A stretch of 64,000 nucleotides of DNA, taken from assembly GCA_029263125.1 (NCBI GenBank), contig JAJCYD010000034.1:50469-114468 (forward strand), written 5' to 3'. How positions within the stretch are numbered: the stretch's first letter is position 1; every line of letters begins with the position of its first letter. Below the pieces are notes generated by a model that ran no database searches, was not told where the DNA came from, and worked only from the letters and a program-made list of their open reading frames with translations. This stretch comes from Solirubrobacteraceae bacterium (GTDB lineage: Bacteria > Actinomycetota > Thermoleophilia > Solirubrobacterales > Solirubrobacteraceae). Shown piece after piece: positions 27,230 through 36,610 of this stretch. The translations under genes were made by a program, and so were the position numbers.

Positions 27230-28408
27230 CTAGTCGCGCCTGCGCAGCCCGAGAATGCTCAACAAGAACGACGAGAAGAAGATCTGCAGCCCGACGATGA
27301 TGAGCGTCGCCGCAGTGACGGCCAGGCGCTCCTCCGACAGTTCGCCGAAGCCGCGGTTGATCCAGACCGCGACGATCACCGAAGCCACGGCGAGGCCGGC
27401 CATCAGCACCACGCCGCCGAGCATCAACCCGTGCTCGAGCCTGAAGCGCGCGCGCATGCGATCAAACCACGGGTCGCGCTCGGCCATGAAGTATGTCCCG
27501 TACGCGTGCGCACAGATGCCAAGGGCGACGATCTGCGTGCCGACGATCACGAGCAGCTCGCCGGCGACCGTGGTGTGCAGGTTCCATTGGCGTCCGAGGA
27601 TCGAGACCTGCGTCAGCGAAATCAGGGTGATGAGCAGCCCGAGCAGCAGTGTCGCCAGGCCCGGCACGATGAACAGATGCGTCGGGCTGTGGACGAGCAG
27701 GAAGCGCAGGTGACGCCAGCCGTCACTGACGCGCGACAGCTTCGACTCGCCGCCGCGCGGGGCGTAGGAGATCGGCAGCTCGCGGATGTCGAGCTTCTCC
27801 TTCGACGAGCGGATCACCATCTCTGAGGCGAACTCCATCCCGGTCGTGCGCAGGTCGAGGATCGGCAGGATGTCGCGCCGGAAGCCGCGCATGCCGCAGT
27901 GAGCGTCGCGGATGCCGGTGCGGAAGAACAGGTTCAGCGTGCCGCTCAGCAGGGGGTTGCCGATGTAGCGGTTGACCCAGTGCATCGCGCCCGGCTGGAT
28001 GTTGTCCATCCGATCGCCCATGACGAGCTGCGCGCCATCGCGCAGGTGCTCGACGAAGCGCGGGATGTCGTCGAAGGGATAGGTCATGTCGGCGTCGAGC
28101 ATCACGATGTACTCGCCGCGGGCGGCGGCGAAGCCGGCGAGGTAGGCCGAGCCGTAGCCGCGCCGCGGTTCATGCACGACCTGTGCGCCGGCCGCAGCGG
28201 CGAGCTCGGCGCTGCCATCGTCGGAGGCGTTGTCGGCGACGACGACCTCGCCGATGAGGCCCGCGTCAGTGATGGCCACCAGCGAGCGGTGCACGCACTC
28301 CTCGATGTTCTCGGCCTCGTTGAGGCAGGGAATGACGACCGAGACCTCGACCTTGCCGGGGACGGCTGTGGAGTCTAGGCCGGATGATGTGCTCTGGATC
28401 GAGGACAT
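27230..28408 (-). CDS. Glycosyltransferase family 2 with C-terminal membrane helices (polyprenyl-phosphate type)
   Basis: A 392-residue enzyme from ATG 28408. The GT-A module (residues 20-260) has VSVVIPCLNEAENIEECV, EVVVADNASDDGS, RRGYGSAYLAGF and VMLDADMTYPFDDIP, which are the marks of the DPM1/GtrB-like group with Asp-Ala-Asp. Four hydrophobic segments follow (for example FIVPGLATLLLGLLITLISL), ending in RRRD. It most likely makes a polyprenyl-phosphate hexose, which the membrane protein encoded immediately downstream would consume. The longer frame upstream is not homologous to anything in the family and is rejected. Confidence 0.88.
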   Translation of the reverse strand: MSSIQSTSSGLDSTAVPGKVEVSVVIPCLNEAENIEECVHRSLVAITDAGLIGEVVVADNASDDGSAELAAAAGAQVVHEPRRGYGSAYLAGFAAARGEYIVMLDADMTYPFDDIPRFVEHLRDGAQLVMGDRMDNIQPGAMHWVNRYIGNPLLSGTLNLFFRTGIRDAHCGMRGFRRDILPILDLRTTGMEFASEMVIRSSKEKLDIRELPISYAPRGGESKLSRVSDGWRHLRFLLVHSPTHLFIVPGLATLLLGLLITLISLTQVSILGRQWNLHTTVAGELLVIVGTQIVALGICAHAYGTYFMAERDPWFDRMRARFRLEHGLMLGGVVLMAGLAVASVIVAVWINRGFGELSEERLAVTAATLIIVGLQIFFSSFLLSILGLRRRD

Positions 28409-28529
28409 GGCTGTGTCCCGCGAGGCGCCGGATCGGCGCTCGCAGACAGTGAAACGCACGGAGCGCGAAAGGTTGCGCCGACGCTCGAAGACTATCGGAG
28501 CCGGCCGTTCTGACACGCTCCACCCGCGC

Positions 28530-29690
28530 ATGCGGATCCTCGTCGTCTACGACTGCCTCTACCCGTACACGATCGGCGGCGGTGAGCGCTGGTACCGCAC
28601 GCTGGCCGAGCGCCTGGCCGCCGACGGCCACGACGTGAGCTACCTCACGATGCGCCAGTGGGACCGCGGCACGAGCGCCGAACTGGCGGGCGTCGACGTG
28701 CGTGTCGCGGGGCCGCGGATGGAGCTGTACGTCGACGGGCGCCGCCGGATCGCGCCGCCGCTGGTGTTCGGCGCCGGGGTCCTGTGGCACGTACTGCGCC
28801 ACGGCCGCCGCTACGACGTCGTGCATACGGCATCGTTTCCCTACTTCTCGCTGCTGGCCGCGGCGATCGTGCGCCCGCTGCACCGCTACGAGCTCGTCGT
28901 CGACTGGTTTGAGCTGTGGTCGCTGGCGTACTGGCGAGGCTACCTGGGCACCGTCGGCGGGCGCATCGGATGGGCGGTGCAGAAGGCCTGCGTGCGCGTC
29001 CCGCAGAAGGCGTTCGCGCTGTCGCGGATGACCGCCGGGCGACTGCGCGCGCAAGGCGTGCGGGGTCCGGTCGAGGTGCTGACGGGGATCCACGCGCTGC
29101 CGGACGCCACCGCGCAGCCACGGCCCGCGCAGCCGGTCGTCGTCTTCGCCGGCCGGCACATCCCCGAGAAGCGCGTCCCCGCCCTCGTGCACGCGTTCGC
29201 CGCGCTGCGCGATCGTGCACCGGAGCTGCGCCTGGCGATCTACGGCGACGGGCCACAGCGCGCCGAAGTGCTGCGGCTGATTTCGACGCTTCAACTCGGC
29301 GACATGGCGAGCGCACCCGGCTTCGTCGACGCCGCCGAACTGCGCGACGCGCTCGCCGATGCGCTGTGCCTGGTGCTGCCGTCACGCCGCGAGGGCTACG
29401 GGCTGGTCGTCGTCGAGGCGGCCGCGCGCGGGGTGCCGAGCGTCGTGGTCGCCGATCCGGACAATGCCGCAACCGAGCTCGTCGACGAGGGCGAGAACGG
29501 CTTCGTCGCTCCGTCCGCCTCGCCCGAGGACCTCGCGGACGCGATCCTGCGAGTGCGCCACGCCGGGCCGGCGCTGCGCACGAGCACCGCGGCGTGGTTT
29601 GCGCGCAATGCCGAGCGCCTGTCGCTGGACAGCTCGCTTGACCGCGTCGCTGCGGTCTACGCCGATCCGCGGCGCATCGGCCCGAGCTAG
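28530..29690 (+). CDS. Glycosyltransferase, GT4 family
   Basis: A 386-residue GT-B enzyme. MRILVVYDCLYPYTIGGGER is the classic N-terminal strand plus Gly-rich loop, ALSRMTAGRLRAQGV lies at the end of the acceptor domain, VVFAGRHIPEKRVPALV begins the donor domain, and PSRREGYGLVVVEAAARG is the EX7E motif. No membrane segment. It is transcribed alone, divergent from the GT2 gene at 28408 across 121 bases in which no clear promoter motif was recognised. Donor and acceptor are unknown. Confidence 0.9.
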   Translation: MRILVVYDCLYPYTIGGGERWYRTLAERLAADGHDVSYLTMRQWDRGTSAELAGVDVRVAGPRMELYVDGRRRIAPPLVFGAGVLWHVLRHGRRYDVVHTASFPYFSLLAAAIVRPLHRYELVVDWFELWSLAYWRGYLGTVGGRIGWAVQKACVRVPQKAFALSRMTAGRLRAQGVRGPVEVLTGIHALPDATAQPRPAQPVVVFAGRHIPEKRVPALVHAFAALRDRAPELRLAIYGDGPQRAEVLRLISTLQLGDMASAPGFVDAAELRDALADALCLVLPSRREGYGLVVVEAAARGVPSVVVADPDNAATELVDEGENGFVAPSASPEDLADAILRVRHAGPALRTSTAAWFARNAERLSLDSSLDRVAAVYADPRRIGPS

Positions 29691-29777
29691 CCCTATGGCC
29701 AGTCGAGCCGGTCGGCGAGCTCTGCGGCGCCGAGGTCGATCAGTCCGCTGCGCTCAACGGGGGGCCGTTGGCCGACG

Positions 29778-30905
29778 TCAGCGATCGCGCATCGCGCGGT
29801 CATAGCTCGCGGCCGTCGCGCGCGCGGTTGCCGCCCAGGTGAAGTGCGCCGCCTGCTCGCGACCGGCGGCGCGCAGCCGGTCGGCCTCCGCCGGATCGCC
29901 CAGGACTCGCTCGATCGCCGCGGTCATCGCGCGCGCGTCGGCGGGGTCAAACAGCAGCGCCGCGTCGCCGGCGACCTCCGGCAGCGAGCTCGAGTTCGAG
30001 CACGCCACGGGCACGCCGCGGCGCATCGCCTCGAGCACCGGCAGGCCGAAGCCCTCGTACAGCGAGGGGAAGACGAAGACCGCCGCCAGCGCGTACAGCC
30101 CCTCCAGCTCGGGGCCGGAGACCCAGGCCAACAGGCGCACGTCGTCGAGCACGCCGAGCGCGGCGGCATGCTCGCGCAGCACCGCCTCGTACGACGTCGG
30201 ATAACCGGGGACGACGAGCAGCGGGCGGCGCTCGGGCACGATCGCGGCAAGTGCCTCCAGCAGGCGCATGAGGTTCTTGTGCGGCCGCTTGGCGGACACC
30301 GAGAGCGCCACCTGCCGCGCGCCGAGGCGATGACGCTCCCGCAGCTCCGCCTCCGGCTCGGGTGTGTGGGAGGGCGAGGCGCCGAGCCCAAGGGCCACCA
30401 CGTCGAGACGCTCCTCGGGCACCCTCAAGAACCGCCGCACGTCCGCGGCGGTCGAGCGCGAGTCGACGATCACGCGGTGCGAGCGCCGCGCCGCGAGCGG
30501 CACGAGCACACGCATTCCGAGGCCGTAGAGGCCGAAGTGCGCATCCGGCACGATGCGGTAGAGCAGGTCGTGGATCGTCACCACGCGTCGGAAGCTCCCG
30601 CGCGCCGGCGCCGTGCTCGCGAGGCTGTGGACGAGATCGACCCCCGCACGCTTTGCGAGACCCGGTAGGAGCTGCTGCTCGCCGCGCACCCATTGCACGC
30701 GATTGCGAGCGTTGACGGGCACGGTCACGACGTCGGCGAACTCGTCCCACTCGCCGCCCGCCGCGCGCGCCTCGCGGTTAACGAACGCCGTCAGCCGCAG
30801 GTCGGGCCGCTCGGCCGGCAGCGCGCGCAGCAGCTCGCGGGCGTAGACCTCCATGCCGCCCGACTCGCCGGGGACGAGGAAGACGAGGTTCAGGCCGACG
30901 TGCAT
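29778..30905 (-). CDS. Glycosyltransferase, GT4 family
   Basis: A 375-residue GT-B enzyme starting MHVGLNLVFLVPGESGGMEV, with the Gly-rich nucleotide-proximal loop. DSRSTAADVRRFLRVPEERL and SVSAKRPHKNLMRLLEAL bracket the interdomain region, and PSLYEGFGLPVLEAMRRG is the EX7E motif. The sequence resembles mannosyltransferases of the WbpY/PimB-like type, but the sugar cannot be assigned. The 87 bases after the stop still read well in another frame to a TAG at 29693-29695, so the C-terminus may have been shortened by a frameshift. Confidence 0.9.
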   Translation of the reverse strand: MHVGLNLVFLVPGESGGMEVYARELLRALPAERPDLRLTAFVNREARAAGGEWDEFADVVTVPVNARNRVQWVRGEQQLLPGLAKRAGVDLVHSLASTAPARGSFRRVVTIHDLLYRIVPDAHFGLYGLGMRVLVPLAARRSHRVIVDSRSTAADVRRFLRVPEERLDVVALGLGASPSHTPEPEAELRERHRLGARQVALSVSAKRPHKNLMRLLEALAAIVPERRPLLVVPGYPTSYEAVLREHAAALGVLDDVRLLAWVSGPELEGLYALAAVFVFPSLYEGFGLPVLEAMRRGVPVACSNSSSLPEVAGDAALLFDPADARAMTAAIERVLGDPAEADRLRAAGREQAAHFTWAATARATAASYDRAMRDR

Positions 30906-30971
30906 GGCACAGCCCCGACTCGGCGAACACCAGATGCGTTGGGCGCCATCGGCGCGATGCTACGAGGTGAC

Positions 30972-30977
30972 TAGGAT
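30972..30977 (+). promoter_or_regulatory. Candidate leaderless -10 element for the GT2 gene at 30986
   Basis: TAGGAT ends eight bases before the ATG at 30986; the gap has no purine-rich ribosome site. Confidence 0.45.
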
Positions 30978-30985
30978 CGCCGCTC

Positions 30986-31951
30986 ATGCCGGCCGAGGCT
31001 CAGACATCGATCGACGTCGTCGTCGTCGCCTTCAACCGCTTCGACCTCACCGAGAGCTGCCTACGCCATCTGGGAACCCAGACGCGCGACTACCGGCTCG
31101 TCGTGTGTGACAACGGCTCGACCGACGACACCCAGGCGCAAACGCGCAAGCTGCGACCGGACGCCGACGTCGTGCGCTTCGAGGAGAACCAGGCATTCGC
31201 TCGTGCCTGCAATGCCGGGGTTGCCGCCTGCGAAGGCGACATCGTCGTCCTGCTCAACAACGACGTCGACTGCCGGCCGGAGTTCCTCGACCGTCTCGTT
31301 GCGCCGCTGGAGGACGACCCCACGATCGGCTCGGTGGCCGCTCTGTGTATGCGCCCGGACGGCGCGCACATCGACTCGATCGGCATGACGAGCGACGTGA
31401 CGCTCAGTGGCTTCCCCCGCCTTCAGGGCCGGCCGATCGCCGAGGCGTGTGCCACGCGGCCCCTGCTGACCGGCCCCGCCGGCACCGCGGCCGCCTACCG
31501 CCGCAGCGCCTGGGAGCAGGTCGACGGCCTCGATGAGCACCTCTTTGCCTACAACGAGGACTTCGACCTGGCGCTCCGACTGCGCGTCGCCGGCTGGGCG
31601 ACGACGGCGGCACCCGATGCGGTCGGCGTGCATCTGGGTTCCGCGACCCATGGGCATCGCAGCGCCTGGCAGCGGCGGCACGGTGGCTTCGGTCGCGGCT
31701 ATGTGATGCGGCGTTACAGACTGCTTAGGAGCCGCCGCGCTGTGCGAGCCGCTTTCACGGAGGTGATCGTCGTCGTCGGCGACGCGCTCATCTCCCGCGA
31801 TCTGGCGGCCGTACGCGGTCGGCTGGCCGGATGGCGTGCGGCCGGCGGGCTGCCCGCACGCGCTCGTCCTCCACATGAGGCTGTCGATGAGGCCATCACG
31901 CTGCGGGACGCCATCGCGCTGCGCCGCGGCGTGTACTCCGGCGGCCCGTGA
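30986..31951 (+). CDS. Glycosyltransferase family 2 (rhamnosyltransferase-like)
   Basis: A 321-residue GT-A enzyme: IDVVVVAFNRFDLTESCL, RLVVCDNGSTDDT, VVLLNNDVDCRPEF (metal site NND) and FAYNEDFDLALRLRVAGW (ED base motif). A C-terminal helical region with basic and Trp residues may bind the membrane. It is convergent with a second, similar GT2 gene at 31966 (14-base gap); the two share the LLNNDV core and layout and probably add adjacent deoxyhexoses. Confidence 0.9.
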   Translation: MPAEAQTSIDVVVVAFNRFDLTESCLRHLGTQTRDYRLVVCDNGSTDDTQAQTRKLRPDADVVRFEENQAFARACNAGVAACEGDIVVLLNNDVDCRPEFLDRLVAPLEDDPTIGSVAALCMRPDGAHIDSIGMTSDVTLSGFPRLQGRPIAEACATRPLLTGPAGTAAAYRRSAWEQVDGLDEHLFAYNEDFDLALRLRVAGWATTAAPDAVGVHLGSATHGHRSAWQRRHGGFGRGYVMRRYRLLRSRRAVRAAFTEVIVVVGDALISRDLAAVRGRLAGWRAAGGLPARARPPHEAVDEAITLRDAIALRRGVYSGGP

Positions 31952-31965
31952 ACCTGGATCCGGCG

Positions 31966-33012
31966 CTAGGTCCGACGACGACTCGATCGTCGCCGCGCCG
32001 TGTGCGGGGCAAGCTCGAACAGCAGCCGGTGCGATCGCGACGCGCCCGCCGGCAGGCCCGTCATCATGAGCTCCTCGAGCCGGCCAAGCGATATCCGGCG
32101 TGTCCGCTGCACGACCCTGCGCCGGCGCAGGGTCGCAGGCAGCATCGAGGCTGCCTCGCGCCAGGAGCGCAGGTGCTTGCCCAGCATTCGGTCTCGCGCG
32201 CTCGCCGCGAGCCAGAGCGCCTGCGTGACAGCGATCCGCCAGCCGTGGCGGACCAGCATCTGCGCAGGGAACGTCTTGGCGATCAGCAGCAGATGGTTGC
32301 GGCGCTGCAGGTGCCCGTAGAAGTCGCCGCGCCGGCGCGTCGTCGCGCCGCCCATGTGATAACCGAGGGCCGCCGGCTCGTAGCGCGCCTCGAAGCCCCC
32401 GAGCTGTGCGCGCATCGCCCAGTCGATGTCCTCGTGGTAGGCGAAGTACGTCTCGTCGAAGCGACCAACCTCGTCGAATGCCGAGCGGCGGTAGAGCGCC
32501 GCGCCCGCGCAGGCGCCGAAGACCGCCTCGGCCACGTCGTACTGTCCGTGGTCAAGCTCGTCGGCTCCGCGGTTGATCGCGGCCGCCGATCGCAGCAGGA
32601 CGTCACCGGCGGCGTCGATCCGCGTGCGATCGTGGTAGCGCATGAGCTTGCCGGTCGCCGAGGCGGCGCCCGGGTGTGAGCCCAGCGTCGCCAGTAGCGG
32701 CTCCAGCCAGCCCGGCGCAAGCTCGACGTCGTTGTTGAGCAGCCCGACGAACGGGGTCGCGACCGCATCGATGCCACGGTTCAGCGCCGCCGCGACGCCG
32801 ATATTCTCCGCCAGCTCGAGCACCGTCACCTGCGGCCAGCGCTCACGCACATGCGCGACCGTCCCGTCGTCGGAGCCGTTGTCGACGACGAGAACGGCCA
32901 CCTCGCGATCGCCGTCGCGCTGATCCACAACGGACGACAGCGTCATGTCCAGCAGCTCGCGGCCGTTGTAGGTCAGCACCGTCAGCGTGACGCGCGGCTT
33001 ACGGTCAGCCAC
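31966..33012 (-). CDS. Glycosyltransferase family 2 (rhamnosyltransferase-like)
   Basis: A 348-residue GT-A enzyme. RVTLTVLTYNGRELLDMTLS opens the fold, then VLVVDNGSDDGT, VGLLNNDVELAPGW and FAYHEDIDWAMRAQLGGF (HED-D base motif). The GTG at 33012 overlaps the stop of the upstream GT2 gene and starts four codons before the first strand. A long basic C-terminal helix segment (SWREAASMLPATLRRRRVV) is likely membrane-associated. Last gene of a seven-gene minus-strand run from 40057. Confidence 0.9.
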   Translation of the reverse strand: MADRKPRVTLTVLTYNGRELLDMTLSSVVDQRDGDREVAVLVVDNGSDDGTVAHVRERWPQVTVLELAENIGVAAALNRGIDAVATPFVGLLNNDVELAPGWLEPLLATLGSHPGAASATGKLMRYHDRTRIDAAGDVLLRSAAAINRGADELDHGQYDVAEAVFGACAGAALYRRSAFDEVGRFDETYFAYHEDIDWAMRAQLGGFEARYEPAALGYHMGGATTRRRGDFYGHLQRRNHLLLIAKTFPAQMLVRHGWRIAVTQALWLAASARDRMLGKHLRSWREAASMLPATLRRRRVVQRTRRISLGRLEELMMTGLPAGASRSHRLLFELAPHTARRRSSRRRT

Positions 33013-34168
33013 GTCGGGCCGGCGTCCCCGCACCGTCACGCGCAGATGCCCACGCCGCAAACTCCGCGATCGTTCGCGTCTGGGGCAGCGGGCGCATGTT
33101 CGACCAGACCGAAGCGATCTCGCTGCGCTCGTCGACCCGGGCGTGATTGCGAATCATGGTCGGGCCGAAGCGGCTGCCAAGCTCGCGCAGGAACCCCAGC
33201 CAATCGCGCGCGGACAGCATCCGCATCCGGCGGCGCAGCTCACGACCGTCGATGTTGCCAAGTCGGAAGTCCAGGTACCACGCATAGCTCTGGCGGTAGA
33301 CATAGTTGCTGCGGCTGATCGCAGTCGGGTGCAGCTCGGGACCGTAGTCCTGGAGCAGCCGCTCGAGAAACAGATAGGTGCCGTTGATCATGTCGGTCCC
33401 CGGCAGATAGCCCGGAAACGTCGTGTCAATGCCGAGATAGGCGCGGCCGGCATCGGTGCCTCCCCCCTTCAGCGTGCGGCCAAAGGACTTCGGCGAGATC
33501 CCGACCACAACGTGGTTGCGATCGTCGATCGCCCAGGTCGGCGCCGTCAGCAGCAGGGCGTTGACGGCATAGAAGTCGGGGTACGGCGCGCGAAACGCCC
33601 CGTTGCGTAAGGACAGCAGCGCCGCGCGCGAGACGAGCGTCGTCTGCATGTTCGGGCAGATCCGGACCTCGAAGGAGAAGTAGTCGCGAACACATCGCTC
33701 GCGCTCGCTTCGCGAGAGCACGCCGCGAGTCGGCAGCCGCGGGTCGTTGGCGAACAGGGTCTCGGAGTAGTGCGCCGGCGCACCCTCGCCGAAGGCCCCT
33801 GGGAACGCGTAGCCGTAGGCGCCGAAGCTGACGACGTCGGGAGCGTCGAATTCCTCCAGGGTCCGCTCGAGCCCGGCCACCGTCCCCTCCAGCAGGCAGT
33901 CGTCGTCACCGACGAGCAGGACGTGGTCGCCGGTCGCGGCTTCGAGCGCCCGCATCCAGTTCTCCGTCACGCTCAGCGGCTCCGGCTGGCGCACGACCTT
34001 CATGCGCGAGTCGCCGGCGAAGCTGCGCAGCACCTCGACCGTGATGTCGTCGCTGGCGTTGTCGCTGACCACGAGCTCGAGCTCAAACGGCTGCGCGAGC
34101 ACCGAGCGGATGCAGTCCTCCAGCTGGCGTCCGCCGTTGCGGGTCGGGAGAAGGATCGACACGTTCAT
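33005..34168 (-). CDS. Glycosyltransferase family 2
   Basis: A 387-residue enzyme. MNVSILLPTRNGGRQLEDCI, ELVVSDNASDD and VLLVGDDDCLLEG give a GT-A core with DDD at the metal site. The second half is longer than usual and aromatic-rich (RSNYVYRQSYAWYLDFRLG), without membrane helices, and is not a domain I recognise. ATG at 34168 overlaps the TGA of the methyltransferase gene (ATGA). It belongs to the WcaA-like general group; substrate unknown. Confidence 0.88.
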   Translation of the reverse strand: MNVSILLPTRNGGRQLEDCIRSVLAQPFELELVVSDNASDDITVEVLRSFAGDSRMKVVRQPEPLSVTENWMRALEAATGDHVLLVGDDDCLLEGTVAGLERTLEEFDAPDVVSFGAYGYAFPGAFGEGAPAHYSETLFANDPRLPTRGVLSRSERERCVRDYFSFEVRICPNMQTTLVSRAALLSLRNGAFRAPYPDFYAVNALLLTAPTWAIDDRNHVVVGISPKSFGRTLKGGGTDAGRAYLGIDTTFPGYLPGTDMINGTYLFLERLLQDYGPELHPTAISRSNYVYRQSYAWYLDFRLGNIDGRELRRRMRMLSARDWLGFLRELGSRFGPTMIRNHARVDERSEIASVWSNMRPLPQTRTIAEFAAWASARDGAGTPARRG

Positions 34169-35067
34169 GGAGCCACATCCTTGCGAAACACGGCGGTGTA
34201 GGTACTGCCCCTGAGGCCACCCCGCTCGAGCGGCGCCAGCGCCGTGGCGAGGATGGCGGCGCCGTAGAACGCGGCCCGCCGGCGCGCGGCGGCGCTGTTC
34301 AGGCGCACCGCCAGGTGCTGCCAGCCGAACACGTTCCAGTCCCTACCCGTGCGGTCTGCCCCCATCAGCGCGACAGGCGCAAGGCCGGCCACGCCGGCGA
34401 GTCGCAGGAGCGTCGCGGCCGGCACCAGCTGAAGGTGTCGCGGAGCATCGATGTGCGGCCAGCGCGCCCCGAGAACACGCAGCTGAAACGCCCGCGGGTT
34501 CGGCACGGCCAGCAACAGGACGCCGCCAGGCCGGAGGTTTGCGGCGGCTGCCCTCACCAATGCCACCGGATCGGCGAGATGCTCGAAGACGTGCCACAGC
34601 ACGATCGCGTCGCTCGGAGCCATCACCGCCAGCATCTCGTCGGGCTCAGCGCTCTGGAACGTCTGGATGCCCAACGAGCGAAGGTGAGCGCAGGCGCCGT
34701 CGTCCATCTCGATGACGCGCACGTCAAAGCCGCCGCGCTGCGCTTCGCCCGCGAACCCGCCGGCGCCGGGACCGATCTCGATCAGTGAGCCGCCGGAGAC
34801 GAAGCGTCGCAGCAGCGCGAGCTTGGCCCGTTCACTCTGGATTGCCCTGCCCTCAGCTCCCAACGGGTAGTAGTCGGGCGGGTAGTAGCGCTCCAGATCC
34901 TCCGGCACCTTCGCGAGATACAGCGTCGCGCAGGTGCGACAAGTGAGGTACGCGAAGCGCTCGGTGTCGATGCCGCGGTTACGATCGGTCGTCGTCAACC
35001 GATGCTCTCCGCTGCCACCGCACACAGGGCACACCCGCTCGGCGACGCGGGTCGCAGGCACACTCAC
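34165..35067 (-). CDS. Class I SAM-dependent methyltransferase with N-terminal zinc ribbon
   Basis: A 300-residue protein. A Cys4 ribbon (CPVCGGSG, then CRTCATLYL) occupies residues 10-55, followed by a Methyltransf_23-type Rossmann fold with LIEIGPGAGGFAGEAQ as the SAM site and WHVFEHLADPVALVRAAA. Proteins of this plan occur in surface-glycan clusters and methylate sugars or chain ends. A capping methyl group would fit the Wzt cargo domain encoded at 20 kb, but this link is inference. ATG overlaps the flippase stop. Confidence 0.88.
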   Translation of the reverse strand: MSVPATRVAERVCPVCGGSGEHRLTTTDRNRGIDTERFAYLTCRTCATLYLAKVPEDLERYYPPDYYPLGAEGRAIQSERAKLALLRRFVSGGSLIEIGPGAGGFAGEAQRGGFDVRVIEMDDGACAHLRSLGIQTFQSAEPDEMLAVMAPSDAIVLWHVFEHLADPVALVRAAAANLRPGGVLLLAVPNPRAFQLRVLGARWPHIDAPRHLQLVPAATLLRLAGVAGLAPVALMGADRTGRDWNVFGWQHLAVRLNSAAARRRAAFYGAAILATALAPLERGGLRGSTYTAVFRKDVAP

Positions 35068-36554
35068 GAGGCCATCACCTTGGAGCCCTTGCCGCGCAAG
35101 GCATGGCCGATCTCCGGCGGGAAGCGCCCGAACGCAGCCAGCAACGCCGGATAGGCCAGGGTGGCGACGATCGCGCCGGCCAGCGGTGGAAGCCCGGGCA
35201 CGAACACGACCAGAGCGGCAACCATCCCGGCCGCGAGCACCACCGGGGCGCGGCGCAGCGCCGCGATCACCGCCGGTCGTTCGCGCAGCAGGGCGAGCAT
35301 GCTAGAGATCATCAGCACCGCCTCGGCAACGAGCACGGCGACCGCTGCCCCGGTCGCGCCGAGCGGTCCGATGAGGATCAGCGTCAGCGTCAGGCTGACG
35401 ATCAGCGCCAGGGCGTTGGCCAGCAGGATCGCGCGGTGGCAGCGCAGTGACAGCAACGCGTATGCGCAGGCCACGGCAACGAACGACGCAATCAGCGCAA
35501 CCGCCAGCAGCCGGAGCAGCCCGATGCTTGGCTCTGCGCCGTCACCCGCCAGAACGAAGACGATCGGCTCGGCGGCAAGAGCCACCGCGAGGGCCAGCCA
35601 CACGCCCAGGACAAGGCCGATCTCGACGAGCCTGGTCGTCGCGCTGTCCAGCCGCGCGCGGTCGTCGCGTGCGGCCCGCGCGAGGATCGGAAACGCCGCG
35701 CCGATGACGAGCAGTGGAATGCCGATGAGAACCTCCATGACACGAAACGCCGTAGCGAAGTAGCCGGTCTCGCGTTCTGTCGCAAGCAACGAGAGCGCGA
35801 CGACTCCGATCCGGAAGTACGCGGCGTTGAGCGCAACCGCAGCCGCGTACGTGATCGTGTCGCGCAGCAACGGCCAGCAGCGACGCGGATGAAACGCGGG
35901 CCGCAGCGGCATCAGCCGCCGCACCAGCAGCGCGGTCACGGCAAGGGCGACGGCCTGAGCCGGAAGCAGCGCGAAGAAGAAGAGCTCGAGATCGGCGCCG
36001 ACCACGACCAGCACGACCACGAATGCCACGAACAGCGCCTGGCGCAGCAGCTCGATCGAGCTGATCCAACCGAAACGCAACTCACCCTGGAGTGATGCCG
36101 CGAGCATGGTCTGGATCGACAGCAACACGAACGATGCGCCAATCGCGACCGCTCCTACGACCTGCACCGCCGGATACCCCGCGACCACCGCGAACAGCAC
36201 CGCGAGCGCAAGCGCAACGAACGCGAGCGCGATCCGGATCCCCAGCAGCTCGCGCAGTACCGCGTTGCGGTCCTCGCCGGAGCGAGCCGCGTACTCGCGC
36301 AGGGTGATGGTCACGATCCCGGCGTCCGTCAGGCCGACCACAACGGTCACGAGCGAGATCACGGTCACGTAGCGCCCGAAGTCCTCGATCCCGAGATGGC
36401 GAATCATCAGCGGGGCCGCGAGGACGGCCAGGAGCGTGCCGCCGCCGAAACTCAGCGCTCTCAGTGCACCGCCTCGAGCAGCCGCCGGCCCGGCAGCGCT
36501 CGAGCCCAGCAGGTCGTCGCCCGGCCGCCGCGGATCACGCCGGTGGTGCGTCAC
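35064..36554 (-). CDS. wzx: Polysaccharide flippase (Wzx / MATE-like, oligosaccharide flippase superfamily)
   Basis: A 496-residue integral membrane protein with 12-14 helices and the RfbX/Wzx fold. Helix 1 is LSFGGGTLLAVLAAPLMIRHLG and is followed by FGRYVTVISLVTVVVGLTD, the usual Wzx beginning. A late region, ANALALIVSLTLTLILIGPL, GATGAAVAVLVAEAVL, is the typical helix 11-12 pair. It would flip undecaprenyl-linked repeat units. The GTG at 36554 is preferred over the longer frame because AGGGA lies nearby upstream and the extra residues are not family-like. Presence of both this and the Wzm/Wzt exporter means at least two polymers. Confidence 0.85.
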   Translation of the reverse strand: MTHHRRDPRRPGDDLLGSSAAGPAAARGGALRALSFGGGTLLAVLAAPLMIRHLGIEDFGRYVTVISLVTVVVGLTDAGIVTITLREYAARSGEDRNAVLRELLGIRIALAFVALALAVLFAVVAGYPAVQVVGAVAIGASFVLLSIQTMLAASLQGELRFGWISSIELLRQALFVAFVVVLVVVGADLELFFFALLPAQAVALAVTALLVRRLMPLRPAFHPRRCWPLLRDTITYAAAVALNAAYFRIGVVALSLLATERETGYFATAFRVMEVLIGIPLLVIGAAFPILARAARDDRARLDSATTRLVEIGLVLGVWLALAVALAAEPIVFVLAGDGAEPSIGLLRLLAVALIASFVAVACAYALLSLRCHRAILLANALALIVSLTLTLILIGPLGATGAAVAVLVAEAVLMISSMLALLRERPAVIAALRRAPVVLAAGMVAALVVFVPGLPPLAGAIVATLAYPALLAAFGRFPPEIGHALRGKGSKVMAS

Positions 36555-36610
36555 CGGGCAGTCCCTGGTCGTCCACGCATTCCCAGTGACCCTAGAGAGC
36601 GAGGCTGTCG

